Made by a program: the position numbers and the translations under genes. This document shows positions 1 through 10,599 of a stretch of DNA of 64,000 nucleotides, one piece after another (position 1 is the first letter of the stretch; every line of letters begins with the position of its first letter). The notes under the pieces are model-generated. The model saw only the letters and a list, made by a program, of their open reading frames with translations, made no database searches and had not been told where the DNA came from. The stretch is from contig CM057456.1 in the NCBI GenBank assembly GCA_016271365.2, positions 885,666,001-885,730,000 of the forward strand, in the 5' to 3' direction. This DNA is from Neoceratodus forsteri (Eukaryota > Chordata > Ceratodontiformes > Ceratodontidae).

Positions 1-2
1 TG

Positions 3-146
3 CCTGCAAAGCTTAGGATCTCATACGCAGGTAAAACCTTTGTTTTTACAGACCAATGGAAGCCAGCAAAAGGCTGCTTAAGATTAAGAAGGACTTTATG
101 TGGAGTGATACAGCGCCAGAAGAGACTGAAGAGGGCTGATATATAG
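3..146 (+). pseudogene. Possible C-terminal remnant of an L1-like ORF1 (open at window edge)
   Basis: The frame starting at base 3 is open from the window edge to a TAG at 144-146. It begins PAKLRI, then a GKTFVFTD-like segment, which resembles the end of the L1 ORF1 RNA-binding protein (a 'PAKL...GKT...F' pattern). A second frame, from the ATG at 56 to a TGA at 139, gives a charged lysine- and glutamate-rich tail that looks more like a natural ORF1 end, so a frameshift near base 55 is likely. The family assignment rests on this short motif from memory and is tentative. No ORF2 follows; an A-rich tail occurs about 500 bp later. It could instead be an unrelated exon or UTR. Confidence 0.3.
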
Positions 147-671
147 CTGTAAAAGAACTGTCTCAAGGTCCTACACTCTGTTATTACTACAGCTTGTTCT
201 GTACTTGGTCTTTCCAACAATAGTTGATGGTTGATATCTATCTGTTTGTTCTGGGGATTTTTAACCCTGTTCATTCAAAAGTAATGTTTATTTTCCTATG
301 GGTGGATACAGACTTGATGGTTTGCCTCATTTTCTATTATTATTACGTATCTTAATACATGGACTTTGATATAAGTCACTGGATGACTTATTTGGGTCTA
401 GTACCCCGGGACTTTTCGGTTATTATCACATTCAGTATATAGTCCATGGTCATGACTGTAAATGCCTTTGCTAAACTTTTTCATTTCAACTGAAATTCAG
501 TTGCATTCCCCCCCCCATATGTTGTAACACTGGGAGAGAAGAAACTTATCCTGATTTACTATGTATTTGTACCTATTTCCATTGCTATGCCTTTGAACCA
601 AGGATGTATCTGTATCAGAGAATATGATATAATGATTAAGAATAAAGTATAAAAAAAAATAAAAAAATAAG
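147..671 (+). other. Non-coding 3'-UTR-like stretch ending in AATAAA and an A-rich tail
   Basis: No ORF or protein similarity is seen here. The segment ends with AATAAA at 641-646 followed by an A-rich run to about 671. That is the form of a polyadenylated retrotransposed transcript, and it fits a 3' UTR belonging to the ORF1-like remnant just upstream. From 672 to about 1000 I see only unassigned sequence. Confidence 0.35.
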
Positions 672-1020
672 AAGAGCCCTAAATTAATAAAGGGACGTGA
701 CCGCTGAGAAACAGTGGGAGGTCTTGATGAGTAGCAAGTCTATTTCCATCCCTAATTTCATGTTCCTATGTTCTTGTTGCTAAGCCTGATAAAACAGTGC
801 AAAAAATTTAGGGGAACCAAATGGTACTCACTGTGTTCCCCTGCCCCATAAAGGTAATTGACTTTTTGCCCTTTAATATCTTTTCAACTCTTCCTCCAGA
901 CTTGGTTACTGTTCATGATGAAAGCATGTTCTTGCATACTCTTCACACTACTCCCTGTACCCTTTACCAGCTATGTTTTTGTCCTGGTCATCCACTATTT
1001 ATAGAATATTGGATGGATGA

Positions 1021-1147
1021 CTATCCACAACAAAGCTATTTTTCCATCGAGGTAGTTAATGACATCATACAGACCCTGAGAGCGAAGCTCGAGAGGTTTC
1101 GCTGATGTCATCAACTACTGAGATGGAAAAACGGCTTTGTTGTGGAT
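1021..1147. repeat. Imperfect hairpin, about 45-bp arms
   Basis: The arm at 1021-1066 (ctatccacaacaaagct...) pairs with 1103-1147 (...agctttgttgtggat in reverse complement) with only a few mismatches. The roughly 36 bp loop contains gcgaagctcgag. It has the form of a foldback or MITE end. It abuts the inverted-repeat element at 1169-1666, and the two may be one composite element. Confidence 0.55.
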
Positions 1148-1168
1148 GGACACCTATCCACTGTTTTA

Positions 1169-1666
1169 TATAGTATATGGTTGGGGCTTATTGACTTGTT
1201 CGCTTCATCCCTCTGCCCATGTACCTCCACTCCACTCTGCTTTAGCTGCTGCTGCTGCTGTTCCTGCCTGCTTCTCCCCATCTCCGATACTCACTCCTGC
1301 TTCTCTGTGCTCCCACTCGCTTTGGCTGCCATTTTCATTTTTTGGCACTGCATTTTTTAAATTTGAAACAAAAAAAAGAAAAACGTTACTTTTGTGACAC
1401 GGAGCCATGTGTGGCTCTTAGTGTCAAAAGTAGGTGGGTCAACTGATCAACCATCGGTAAATCACGCCGCCATGTTTTAGTTTTTTTCCCATTGGAGCCG
1501 GTTCAGTTAGCCAAGTGAGTGTCAGTTAAGGGCTTAACAGTTATTGTACTATCAATGTGATGTCAGAACGATAGTACAACAACTTTTCTGACCTTTGAAC
1601 TGTCCTACAACAAGGTTTTAGCAGCTGCTGATTTCCAACCACAATAAGCCCCAACCACATACTATA
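1169..1666. mobile_element. Short DNA element with 25-bp terminal inverted repeats
   Basis: The left end at 1169-1193 reads tatagtatatggttggggct plus tattg. The right end at 1642-1666 is its reverse complement with one mismatch in 25. The interior has no convincing ORF. It holds a small internal palindrome near 1543-1580 (ttgtactatc / gatagtacaa). The ends lie in TATA-rich sequence, so the target duplication cannot be fixed. This fits a non-autonomous MITE; the superfamily is not determined. Confidence 0.55.
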
Positions 1667-1852
1667 GTATTCTTAAGCCATGGTAAGGTTTATTGTACTC
1701 CTGCCAGCTCTCCTCTCCTTGCTGCATATCACCCATGGTGCAGCTGACTCTACCTCCATCGATTTCCTCTCCCTGTCCCATGAACAGCACATGACTCTGA
1801 AGCTTTGTTGTGGCCTGCTGTTTGCTTTATTTCCCCTTCCCCAACCCCCAGG

Positions 1853-1918
1853 TCATGCCAAGAAATGAGCCTTGGCTCAGTGTGCCTTTCTCGGTTACCA
1901 AGTTTTAAATAAATAAAT
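1853..1918 (+). mobile_element. 3'-terminal fragment of an L2/Rex-like LINE
   Basis: The segment ends in an aaataaataaata tail and contains 'gagccttggctcagtgt'. This matches the reverse complement of the 3' end of the LINE at 54957-56262, which reads 'gggccttggctcattgt' before its aaataaata tail. It is therefore a severely 5'-truncated copy of the same or a sister family. From 1919 to 2225 no gene is seen. Confidence 0.5.
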
Positions 1919-2225
1919 ATTCTACTCCTGCCAGCTCTGTTTGACTTCTGGCCAGCAAGCACAGCACTCTGATACCCCCTCTCCTCAAATCACCAGAGGT
2001 ACTTGGACAGGGTGTTACTGAATATGCATTTTGTAGCTGATTCCTGTTGGCTATATTGCATGTAGGAGATGGATTGCAGGGTTGTAAATCCTCAAAGTAA
2101 CTGGCTGATCAAAGACTCATAATTTGGAAAATTAGCTTTTACTGAAGTCACATTATTTAAAATATCTCCTGACAGGAAATAATGTTTTGTAATTTTATAT
2201 TGTAAAATCACACCTACTAAATCAA

Positions 2226-4740
2226 GACTGGTCCCCCCTCAACCTGGCACCCGATGCAAATACAGCCCTTGATCAATTCATACGCATTTTCAATGAAGCT
2301 TGTAACACCTTTGCCCCACCAAAAAAGTGAAAAATTAAACCCCTCTGCAATCCTTGGCTCACGGGTTCCCTCTTAAAGAAGCTGAAACACAGGGACCACC
2401 TTTGGGAACTAGCCAGAGAAACAGGAAAACAGGCGGACATCCAAAACTTCAAAAGAGCTAGAAATGATTGCACCAAATCCATACGCCAACAGAAATCTGA
2501 ATACTACAAGACTGCACTCATGACACCTGAGAAATGCAAGAGCATTCTGAATAACATTAAAGATGTTACTGGAAGGGTCCAAATCACCCCCTACTGCAAT
2601 CACAATAAACGGGAATACTATCCTGGACCTAAAAGTCATAGCCAACACCTTTAATGATGCCTTCACCGACCTCAGCAGCATCCTCCCTCCTGACTTTTTC
2701 AACAACAGCGACCTTCCTCTTCCCACCCATCAGTCATCACCAAAAAATTGTCCCCCTTTCTACTTCAGAGCAGTAAGCAAAAATACTGTCAGAAAATACA
2801 TTTCCAAAGTTATCAAAAACAGTAGAGCAACTGCTGACACACTGGACCTCAAACTTCTATCCCTCACTCTAGACGAGGTTCTGGGATCTCTCACCAGGAT
2901 CTTTAATCTCTCCCTCTCTCTCAGCCAATTCCCTGACAAATGGAAGGCAGCGACTGTCACACCTATCCATAAAGGTGGTGACCGGACCTCCCATGTGAAC
3001 TACCAACCTATCTCCATCCTGCCACCCCTCTCTAAGGCCCTGGAACGGATAGTAGCAGACCAGCTCACTGATCATCTGGACAAGTACAACATCCTTTGCC
3101 GGCAGCAACATGGATTTAGAAAAGGGCACAGCACTGCCACGGCACTTCTTGAGTTTACGGGAGCCATACACAACTCCCTTGACCAGGGTCGCCTAACCGG
3201 AGCTACATTCATCGACCTGTCAAAGGCTTTTGACACTGTCCACCACCACCTCCTGCTTCATCAGCTACTGAACATTGGCCTCTCCACGGAATCAGTGAAA
3301 TGGTTCAATAGCTATCTTGACAACAGGTCCCAATGTGTAAAAATATCAGGCGTGGTCTCTGACACTAAACAGGTTCGCTCCGGTGTCCCCCAAGGCTCCA
3401 TCCTGGGCCCATTGCTGTTCAGCCTGTTCCTCAACTCCTTCCCCGACTCCACCTCTCAGCAAGTCATACTCTATGCAGCTGACGCGGTGATTCTTGCCTC
3501 TCAACATGACCCAAGCCACCTGCAACAAACCCTCCAACACGGCTTCACCTCTGTTGAAAGCTGGTTCAAAGAACATAAGTTAATTCTTAACCAGAAAAAA
3601 ACAAAGACCATGATTTTCACCAGCCACCAAAACAAGCAAAAACACCACCAACTCTCCTTAAACACCTGCCTCGGGGACTCCCTGGAGCAGGTTGACTCCT
3701 TCAGATACCTAGGAATCACCCTAGACCCACACCTCTCCTTTGGAACCCATATAACCAATGTCGCTAAAACCGTGAATACTAAACTGGGCTTACTCTACCG
3801 GCTTTGTCGGCACCTGACTAAAGAGGCCCTCTTTGCCGCAGTTCAAAGCTCCATCATCTCCCAGATTGACTATGGTCTTGTCATCTATGGCACTGCCACT
3901 ACCACTGCACTCAGAAGGATTACTACCACCCTAAACAAGGCCTGTCGACTCATCACCAGTGCCGAACGGCTCACACACACCTGTGACCTCTACTCACACG
4001 CTAACTGGCTTCAACTTGATAATAGAATTCAGTACCAAACCTGTGTGGTTGCTAAGAAAATACAGTTGGGAACTGCCCCTCCTGGGGTCTGTTCACTCCT
4101 TCAAACGAAAACCAGCTCCAGGATTACCAGGGGATCAAAGCCACAATTTTTCCATATCCCTCGCTGCCGCACAGCCATTGGCCAGCATTCATTCGCCTAC
4201 AGGGCACCCACTTGGCTTAATGGTCTTGCCAATGATACTATCAATACCACTGGGCTAGGGGCCTTCAAATCCAGGCTCCGTAACACCCTGGTCGCTTCCA
4301 GCATCTGCGACTGTCATGGATAATGTCTATGCAACTCCACTCTGCTACCGCTCTTTCCTATATCTAGCTCCTTACATAACACTTGCCCTAGTTTGGCCTC
4401 TGCCCGCACACTCTACAGCACCTGACAATGCCACCTTCCTGGCAGCTCCCCACCCCCCTCCTTATCCTTACCTACCCCCACCTCTCCTCTCTTCTCATTT
4501 TCTTACCTCCCTCCTGCTCCTCTCATTTCTTTCTACCACCCCCCCATTGTCCTCTTCCTTTCCACTTTACCCTCTCCCTGTCTGTTTGGAATTCATTTGA
4601 TATCGTTTACCCTTATTTGTGTAACAATTTTGTATATCGTCATGTGATAACTATGTCTTGACGTGGAACCTTTGTAAAAGAGCCCTGGGCTCAAAGGTAA
4701 TTGTAATCCTAGAATTGAAATAAATGAAATGAAATGAAAA
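2226..4740 (+). pseudogene. 5'-truncated L2/Rex-like LINE (ORF2 linker + reverse transcriptase) with mutated RT active site
   Basis: This encodes the non-LTR retrotransposon ORF2, a nuclear protein that nicks DNA and reverse-transcribes its own RNA. The copy starts in the linker after the endonuclease domain. It has an in-frame TGA at 2328-2330, then a frameshift near 2560, and is then open for 586 codons (2563-4323). Visible RT motifs are the 'HGFRKGHST' region, FIDLSKAFD (palm motif A), SGVPQGS (motif B) and then YAAD at codons 304-307, where the family has YADD. The first catalytic Asp is Ala (GCT at 3478-3480), so the enzyme should be dead. A typical C-terminal domain follows. The 3' UTR ends with an aaatgaaatgaaatgaaaa tail near 4740. 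The clade (L2, Rex1 or Crack-like, Jockey superfamily) is inferred from motif style. Confidence 0.85.
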
Positions 4741-4841
4741 GGAGGAGCTAGATGACTCACAGAAGGGGCGTGGAGACACAGTTTAAATTGGTACTTGTGT
4801 CTCAGATGAATGGCATATCTTTTTGGGCTATTAAGAAACAA

Positions 4842-6612
4842 GGGGCCAGATATTCAAAGCTTTGCCCCTGGGATAAGTTAACACTGCTTGGCGGGCAAAC
4901 TTAGCCTGGAGCACAAAGCAAGCTATATTCAAAAGGAATAGCCCTGGGCAAACAGCCTCTAAATATAGCACAGTAAAGAGGCTGTGCAAAGTGGGCTGGG
5001 AGTGCAGGGCAAACGTAGCCCTGGAATATGACAGCACTTAATATAGCAACCAGGAAGTGCAAACCACAGAAACAACACTGTGTACAGCGAAGTGAGGGCA
5101 GGTAGACATGAACTTTGTGGCCAATGTGTGTGCCGGCAGATGCGTGGACCCAGTAGAGCAGCAGGCTACAGCAGATGTGAAAGAATAGCGATCAAAACTG
5201 TATAAACATCCCTGATCCATTAGCGCCATGCTAACACATTAGTGCGGCTTTAGCACAGAGCTATGTTGTTAGCCCGGTGTTAAGATCTGCCGTATTCAAA
5301 AGTGACATGCAAATGAGCCTACTTATGTAGTCTCTGGGCAAACAGCCAGATTAGCATCTCATCATTCCCTGATTTGCATGCAGTTTGCCCAGCATTACTG
5401 CAGGGTCCCACAGTTCCACCTGTAGGTCAGTCTGGAAGTACAGGGGCTGGCCAGGTCTGGCCACAGCTCCACCTGTAGGTCAGTCTGACAGTGCATGATG
5501 GTTGCTGCAGGCTACATGTATGCAGTACAGCACAGCATTGTGTGCCCTTGGGGAGAACACAGCATAGGCACAGGCGGTGGTGGTGCTGTATGCAACCATC
5601 ACACTGTAGGCCAAGCTACAGTGCACAGCAGACACTACAGTAGCAAGGGGACCGGTAGTGTGAGGGACACAGCAATGCCTATGGTATGTAGGGCAGTGAT
5701 GACCACTGCACTGTACACAGTGACAGGCCCAGCATGCAGGTGATTACTGACGATGGACAGTACTGTTTCGCCATTGTGTTTTCCACAGATGCTGCACCTG
5801 TGGCATCAGATTCTCACAGTGACATTTGCATGGCCGGCTGTGTGTGCTGTGGCTTCTGTACAGTTGTGCAGTATGTGGCTGGGAGGGCATGTATGCTCCG
5901 ACAGGCACTCAGGTGGTGGGGTATTCCCACTACTGGCCCATGTGCACTGCATGATGTGTCCCAGCCATGTGGCCACACCTGGGCTGTGGTGAGGTCTGGC
6001 CACCCATACGTCCTCCCCGCAATGGCTGCCATGCCCACAGTGCTGCATGTGTGTGCTGGCATCTGTTGGTCACCACAGACGTATGGTCTGCAGGTGTGTG
6101 CCGTATGGCCACACTACCTAGCTGTCCCCTGTGGGTTGGATATCCCCTTACTGTCTGTGCTTGGCTGGGTCTGGTGGCAGCTGTTGGCATCACAATGGTG
6201 CCAGCAGTGAGCAGCATGTGTCCTTCATGTCAGGCATTTTCTAAGTGTCATGCTCTTATGTTAGGGTTGCGCAAGCCGCACTAATCCTGTGCAAACACCA
6301 TGCTATGCACCAATGACATGCAAAGCTGTTTGCCCAGGAAAAGCTGGTCTTAACCCTGGGCAGTAATTTGTTCCACGCTAAAGGTCACGCTATGTCGCGC
6401 TAAAGACCTTAGCATGGCGCTAGTCGCTGAATATCTCATAGCACCTGTGTTCATGTTCACCTTGCCCCTTGCATATAATTATGGTTTGCTCAGCGCTAAT
6501 GCACTTTGCCCGTGCTATGTGGCCTTTTGAATATGGCAGTCCCATGCTAATCCCCGTGCTAAACCCATGCAAACTGTTTGCGGACAGTGCAAAGTTTTGA
6601 ATATCTGGCCCA
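4842..6612. mobile_element. Non-autonomous DNA transposon with about 23-bp TIRs
   Basis: The left end, gggccagatattcaaagctt at 4844, pairs with the right end, aagttttgaatatctggccc, which finishes at 6611; they are nearly perfect inverted repeats. The trinucleotide AAG flanks both ends and could be a 3-bp target duplication, which would suit a PIF/Harbinger element. The interior repeats themes of the ends (tattcaaaag, tttgcccagc, aatgagcc) and a direct duplication of ccacctgtaggtcagtctg at about 5416 and 5468. ORFs here are short and overlap on both strands, so none is credited. No transposase is present. Confidence 0.6.
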
Positions 6613-7411
6613 AGATCTCTAATTTAACTGCACTTACAGAAGTAATACATTGGATAGAAAAGATCTGAATGTATTTTGGTAGGAGTTTGTTCTGTAGTTT
6701 TCCTTGTTTTTCTTTTATGTGATTGTGATGCTCTTTGATATTTGTTCCGTATTTTATTTTACTGTTTTTATCCATTTTTAGCTAACCTATTCTTAAGAGA
6801 CTGCCTGGGTGTCTGCCAGTTCTTTTTTGCATGTGACGTATAGATGGTTAAGTCTGACAATCATTCAAGGGCTTGATGGTGTTACCAAACTGAGATAAGG
6901 TAAGAATATACCTAAGGTCTCTTATAGAGTTTTAAGGGTTCATTTTGGAAGCCTGGCTTGGTGCCCCTGGTGAAAGACTGTATTGCAATCTCTGAAGAGG
7001 GTACGTATCTAAGCCTGTACATTTGGGTATGCTAGCATAAGGTTCACAGTTTGAATCCCCCCAGAACTTGAGGCTAAAGGTGATTTGGACTGAAAAGCAG
7101 ACAGGAGGGTTACCCTGTCTGTTACCTGTTTACACTATTGTGCTCGGAGGTTGGCACTGTGGGAACAGAGGGTCTAACCTGCTGAGTGTGTTTGTGACAG
7201 ATTTGGTTGACAGCTGTGCAAAAAATTTGGTAACACAATCTTTAACTGTTCAGTGTGTCAGCTTAATACTGTACAGCTGACTTGCAAAATAAGGCAGAGA
7301 TTTATTTTTCAAAAGAAGACAGAACTATATCATTTTGCTTACAGACAAGTTCCTACCTGTTTTATTTTTTTTCTAAAGGGCAAGTTAGAGTAGCCGTAGC
7401 TAGGGAAGAAG
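6613..7411 (+). other. Unassigned region upstream of Gypsy gag; possible leader/LTR remnant
   Basis: I cannot identify a gene here. Position alone suggests that the part nearest 7411 is the 5' leader of the Gypsy element. No LTR could be recognised, because no second copy of this stretch was seen in the window. Confidence 0.25.
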
Positions 7412-9990
7412 ATGGCTTCCAACTACAGCGGGTACACTGCAGACTACTTGAGGCAGTTGTGCCAGGACAGAGGAGTCCTGCATAAGGGCAGAGCCACCAA
7501 GCAGAACCTCGTGGATGCTCTGATCACAGCAGATGCCCAGAGCATTGAGTCACAGACTATGACTGAAAAGGACTGAACCTTGGACATGGAGGGGTCAGCG
7601 GCCAGTGCAGTGTCCAGATCCAGTGGGGAGGACAGCAGGGCCAGTGCAAGCCCAGAGCCACAGCAGCAGGGGAAAGTCACCAGCATTCTGCAGCCAGAAG
7701 CAATCAGGCTGCAGACTGAGTTGTGCAGAATGGAGTTGGAGTTCCAGAGAGAAGAAAAGCGAGAAGAGTGAGCCACAGAGGAGAAGAGGGCGCGAGAATA
7801 GCGAGCCGCAGAGGAGAAGAGAGAGCAACAACGGCAAGAAGCTGACCATAAACAGCGAGAGATGGACCATGAACATCATGAGTGCCAGAGGCGACATGAA
7901 CTGGAGAAGTTACGACTCCAACCACCAGCACCAGAGCAGGTAAGTGGCTTGGGTTTAACTGGAACTACAGGACTGGGTTACAATTTGAATTCCAAATTGA
8001 TAGTTGAATTTAAAGAGGGAGAGGATATGGATGCCTTTTTAAATTCCTTTGAAAAAGTTTGTATTCAGGCAAATATTCCTAGAGGGTCCTGGAGCTTCCA
8101 GCTCTCCCCGCTACTTACCAGGAAAGCTCGGGATGCATTGGGTCAAATGGACAATGAGGAGAGTAACGATTGCAGCAAACTTAAAGCTGCACTTTTAAAA
8201 AAGTTTGATTTAACTGCCAAAGCATACAGAGCTAAATTCTGTAAGCTCAGAAGAAGCCCTGACATGAGCTATGAGGAGCTAGCCATGAAACAATGTCAGT
8301 TTTTAAAACGTTGGTGGAAAGGAACTGAAGCAAACTCTGTAGATAAAATTGAAAATGCTATTTTGTTAGAACAGTTTTTTGGAGCATGCCCAGCAGAGCT
8401 GAAAACCTGGCTGGAGGACCAAGATTCCAAAACAGTGCAAGAGGCTGCTGAACTCTCAGACTGCTATGCCAAGAGCAGACCTGCTCTGAGAGCGAATGGG
8501 GTGGGCGTGGCAGCGCAGAAAGGGAAAAGTGCGCCTTCAGGGCAGCTAAAATCCTCAATGCCTCTACTGAAACTAGTTAGACCCAGGTTTCAAAGAAAAT
8601 ATTTTTCTGAGAAAAGAAACGAATGTTGCGTTTGCGAAGAAACTGGGCATATTGCCAGACAGTGTCTCAAAAGGATGAGCAATACACAAAATGGGGCTAG
8701 GAAAGAAGTGGGTTGTTTGTGTGTCCCTGGAAGCATGCCTGTGAACATTAGGGAACACATGCACCCAGTCACGGTGAATGGTGTACAGACTCAAGGGTTA
8801 AAAGACACAGGGGCATCCCTGATGCTGGTAAAAGGGGATCTGGTAGAGCCTGGTCAGCTTATACCCAATAAATTTGTGAAAGTACAAGACTTCACTGGGA
8901 AGGAGAAAACATTGCCACTCGCTAGTGTTCTCCTAGACTGGGGTGAAACAGGGGGAACTGTGCAACAGGTGGCTGTAGCCAAACCTTTAGCAGCTGATGT
9001 CATCCTTGGCAACAATCTCAAACAGGGGATGGTGTGTGCAGTTACCTGTAGCCAAACGGCAAGGGAAAATTGTAGTACCCTGGAACCCACAGAAGCCACT
9101 GTGGAAACCACTGGGAGGCTGGTTCCCCAGCCTGTGTCTCCTGATATGGAGACTAATGAAAAGTGGGTAGAAATTTCCCCAGTGGCAGTTAACCACACAG
9201 CTATGGAGGGTTACTCCGAAGAAGGAGGGGTGACCCATTGTCAGAGGGTTAGGGATGACACTGATCCTGAGTACCCTAATGCTACTGCTAGGGACCCTAG
9301 TTTAGAGACTGAAGGGGACCTGTCCCATGCCTTGGGAATCTGTAAGGGGTTTGCAGCTGCTCAGAAAAGTGACACTAGTCTAGAGAAGCTGAGGGCTTGG
9401 GCAAACTCTGATGGAGCACAGGAAGGTGACGGTAAACATAAGGTTTATTGGGAAAATGGATTGATGTATACTCAGGCTGTAATGACAGAGGGAGGGGAGA
9501 TAGGCAGGCAGCTTGTCATTCCCCAGGGATACTTTGAGCAGTTGCTCAAGATTGCACACGATTTTCCCTTGTCTGGTCATCTAGGAATCACATGCACTAT
9601 GCAGCGGTTGGCCCAGAATTTCTATTGGCCCAACTTCACCCAGCAGGTGAAGGAGTATTGTAGGTCTTGTCACTGGTGCCAAGAAATAGGGAAGCCGGGT
9701 AAGAAAACCCAAACCACCCTAATTCCATTGCCCATAGTAGAGGAGCCATTCTAAAGGGTGGGGATGGATGTTGTGGGACCTTTAAATACCTCCAGCTCCT
9801 CTGGGAAGAGGTTCATTCTGACTGTGGTGGATTATGCCACCCGGTACCCTAAGACAGTCACCCTACCCTCACTGAGCACAGACAAAGTAGCAGATGCCTT
9901 ACTTGAGATTTTCTCCCATGTTGGGTTTCCGCAGGAGGTTATCACCAATCGAGGGGGTTCCTTCATGTCAGACCTGATGAAATGTCTGTT
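7412..9990 (+). pseudogene. Degenerate Gmr1-like Ty3/Gypsy retrotransposon gag-protease-integrase
   Basis: One reading frame runs from the ATG at 7412 to about 9990 without a frameshift but with four stops: TGA 7574, TGA 7769, TAG 7799 and TAA 9752. It encodes an N-terminal helical segment, a charged coiled coil (about 7740-7930) and a SCAN-like Gag domain (about 8000-8490). A CX2CX4HX4C zinc knuckle lies at 8624-8665 and an aspartic protease with DTGA at 8804-8815. The integrase HHCC zinc-binding domain follows (His at 9557 and 9578, Cys pair near 9665-9690), then the start of the integrase core. Core Asp1 is intact in GMDVVGP (9767-9769). The second catalytic Asp is Asn in ITNRGG (9947-9949). 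Integrase directly follows protease, with no RT between. That is the domain order known for Gmr1-like Gypsy elements, whose Gag is related to the vertebrate SCAN domain. RT, RNase H and the 3' LTR are missing at the junction near 9990. Confidence 0.85.
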
Positions 9991-9997
9991 TCCCTCA

Positions 9998-10463
9998 GGC
10001 CGCAATTGAAGTCTCCTGTCAAGATCACCATTCTGGATGTGTACAGGTAAGACTGCACTTCTTTAAAGAGGGAGACCCAAGTTGCTTTAGACTGTAGTGC
10101 ATAGATAGATATTAATCAGAATTTTTCTTGTAAGAAACTTATGTCCAAGAGGAAGGCTGTACCAGGAAATATGTCCATCAATCTGGTCACCTTCAAGTTT
10201 GAATTTGTAAAAAGAATACCTATACCATCGCACGTCTCCTCCCCAATACACCAAAATGTAGACCCCTTACTCCAAATCTGTGCTGCCTGGTGTAATTCAT
10301 GTGATGTTTTAAGTCTGGTATCATGTATGCAAATGATATCACTCCCAATATCTTGTAAGGCATGTAGTGTAGTTACCCTCTTGTGATAGCTCTTAACACT
10401 GTTAACATTGACTGTGGTAACATTAAGTGTAGTCATTTGAGAGTTAGGTGAAAGGTATAGCAA
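9998..10463 (-). pseudogene. N-terminal endonuclease fragment of a Tx1/L1-like ORF2
   Basis: Read on the minus strand from about 10440, this gives an exonuclease-endonuclease-phosphatase domain. It contains 'TVNVNSVK' (metal-binding Asn), 'IICIHDTRL' in the position of the catalytic ETR/ETH motif (Glu replaced by Asp), and 'ILTGDFNC' near 10020 (DxN motif). A stop interrupts it just after 'LQEKF' (about 10116). The enzyme would nick target DNA for LINE integration. Everything 3' of this (RT, C-terminus, 3' UTR, tail) is missing, because the sequence runs into the Gypsy integrase at about 9990-9998. That is unusual, since LINE copies normally lose their 5' end. ORF1 of the same element lies directly upstream on the minus strand. 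Confidence 0.7.
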
Positions 10464-10599
10464 CAGACCATGCCCATAGCTGTTCCTAAGGGGTTTTGGA
10501 CTGTCTCCTCTGCCTGGTTCCTTTTGCTATAAAACAGTCCTCCCCACCTTCTTCTGGGTCTGATAGCCCCTCTTGGACTGATGAGGAAATAGAGGAGAC

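Noticed and set aside
1750..1962. 70-codon minus-strand ORF and other 60-100 codon ORFs across the spacers
   Set aside because: Length is within chance expectation for 64 kb, with no motifs or start context.
5495..6284. Several overlapping 80-158 codon ORFs on both strands
   Set aside because: They lie inside a non-autonomous DNA transposon, overlap each other in many frames, and show Cys/His/Trp-rich composition with no known motif.
8854..9198. 114-codon minus-strand ORF
   Set aside because: Shadow of the Gypsy protease-linker region on the other strand.
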